Part shown: positions 6,133 through 6,271 of the stretch, piece by piece | Position numbering within the stretch: the stretch's first letter is position 1 | Layout of the letters: the number at the start of each line of letters is the position of its first letter | Source of the DNA: Methanobacteriota archaeon | GTDB lineage: Archaea > Thermoplasmatota > Thermoplasmata > RBG-16-68-12 > EA-27 | NCBI GenBank assembly: GCA_016207545.1 | Contig: JACQPO010000031.1 | Span: 1 to 6,271, forward strand | Direction: 5' to 3' | Length of the DNA stretch: 6,271 nt | The notes under the pieces: model-generated | Told to the model about the DNA's origin: nothing | The model's input: only the letters and a program-made list of their open reading frames with translations | The model's database searches: none | Position numbers and translations under genes: made by a program

Positions 6133-6271
6133 ATGCCTCCGGTGAAGGCGACGATCGAGATGGAGACCCCGCGGCTGTTCCAGGCGAAGGGGTACACGGG
6201 CGCGGTCGTCCCCATCCACTTCCCGAAGGAGGGGGAGAAACGGCTCGGCCCCGGCCCGATGGAGATGGTCC
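6133..6271 (+). CDS. Unidentified protein, N-terminal fragment
   Basis: The first 46 codons of a plus-strand gene are visible before the window ends. I do not recognise the family. The protein begins MPPVKATIEMETPRLFQAKG and goes on through a short hydrophobic strand (GAVVPIHF) to a charged, glycine/proline-rich stretch (PKEGEKRLGPGPMEM). It has no signal peptide or membrane segment and looks like a soluble, beta-rich N-terminus. The reading is supported by nearly exclusive G or C at codon third positions (only CCT and AAA depart) and by a purine-rich first position. Two nearer ATGs at 6122 and 6125 share another frame that stops after eight codons, so ATG 6133 is preferred. It is transcribed away from arfC. 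The opposite minus-strand frame is also open to the window edge, but it contains rare codons near its end and an unusual serine/glycine-rich composition, so I favour the plus strand. Confidence 0.6.
   Translation, partial: MPPVKATIEMETPRLFQAKGYTGAVVPIHFPKEGEKRLGPGPMEMV

Noticed and set aside
6084..6271. Minus-strand open frame ending at TAA 6084-6086 and open to the right edge, as the end of another minus-strand gene
   Set aside because: It shares wobble positions with the plus-strand frame, so its GC bias is not independent. Its last codons (TCA, TTG, CTA, GCA) are unlike the other genes, its composition is Ser/Gly/Pro/Phe-rich, and it would run through the arfC promoter. The plus strand has the better purine-first pattern. 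It is not fully excluded without more sequence.

Overview
The window is a compact, GC-rich stretch that looks archaeal, probably euryarchaeal. The evidence for this is a DUF131 (TIGR00304-type) membrane protein, a stand-alone archaeal/fungal-type riboflavin-pathway reductase with no deaminase domain, a Mut7-C RNase with a zinc ribbon, and short AT-rich TATA-like boxes close upstream of start codons instead of bacterial -35/-10 pairs. I cannot fix the lineage. A high-GC relative of Thermoplasmatota is one guess, made without any search.

Layout: six of the seven genes lie on the minus strand, so they are read from right to left. From the right, a divergent pair flanks a 74-bp gap (6059-6132). 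A plus-strand gene of unknown function starts at 6133 and runs off the window. On the minus strand, arfC (5420-6058, riboflavin-pathway reductase) overlaps the Mut7-C gene (4962-5423) by 4 nt as ATGA. A 59-bp gap with the clearest promoter of the window precedes carA (3808-4902), then carB (579-3806, 1-nt gap, strong Shine-Dalgarno). The DUF131 gene (101-562) follows 16 nt after carB. Last, 31 nt further on, comes the first 23 codons of a probable serA-type dehydrogenase (1-69), which runs off the left edge. No stretch above 300 bases lacks a gene, and I see no rRNA, tRNA, CRISPR array, insertion sequence or clear terminator.

How the genes work together: CarA and CarB form glutamine-dependent carbamoyl-phosphate synthetase, which supplies pyrimidine and arginine synthesis. 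They are very probably co-transcribed, and the DUF131 gene may be read on the same message. ArfC acts in riboflavin/deazaflavin precursor synthesis and is translationally coupled to the Mut7-C RNase, a pairing with no obvious metabolic logic. The serA-like gene would begin serine biosynthesis.

Most of the window is ordinary core metabolism and I found no convincing new multi-gene system. The points worth a second look are the arfC/Mut7-C coupling, the unidentified divergent gene, the DUF131 protein placed behind carB, and a set of apparently leaderless promoters.
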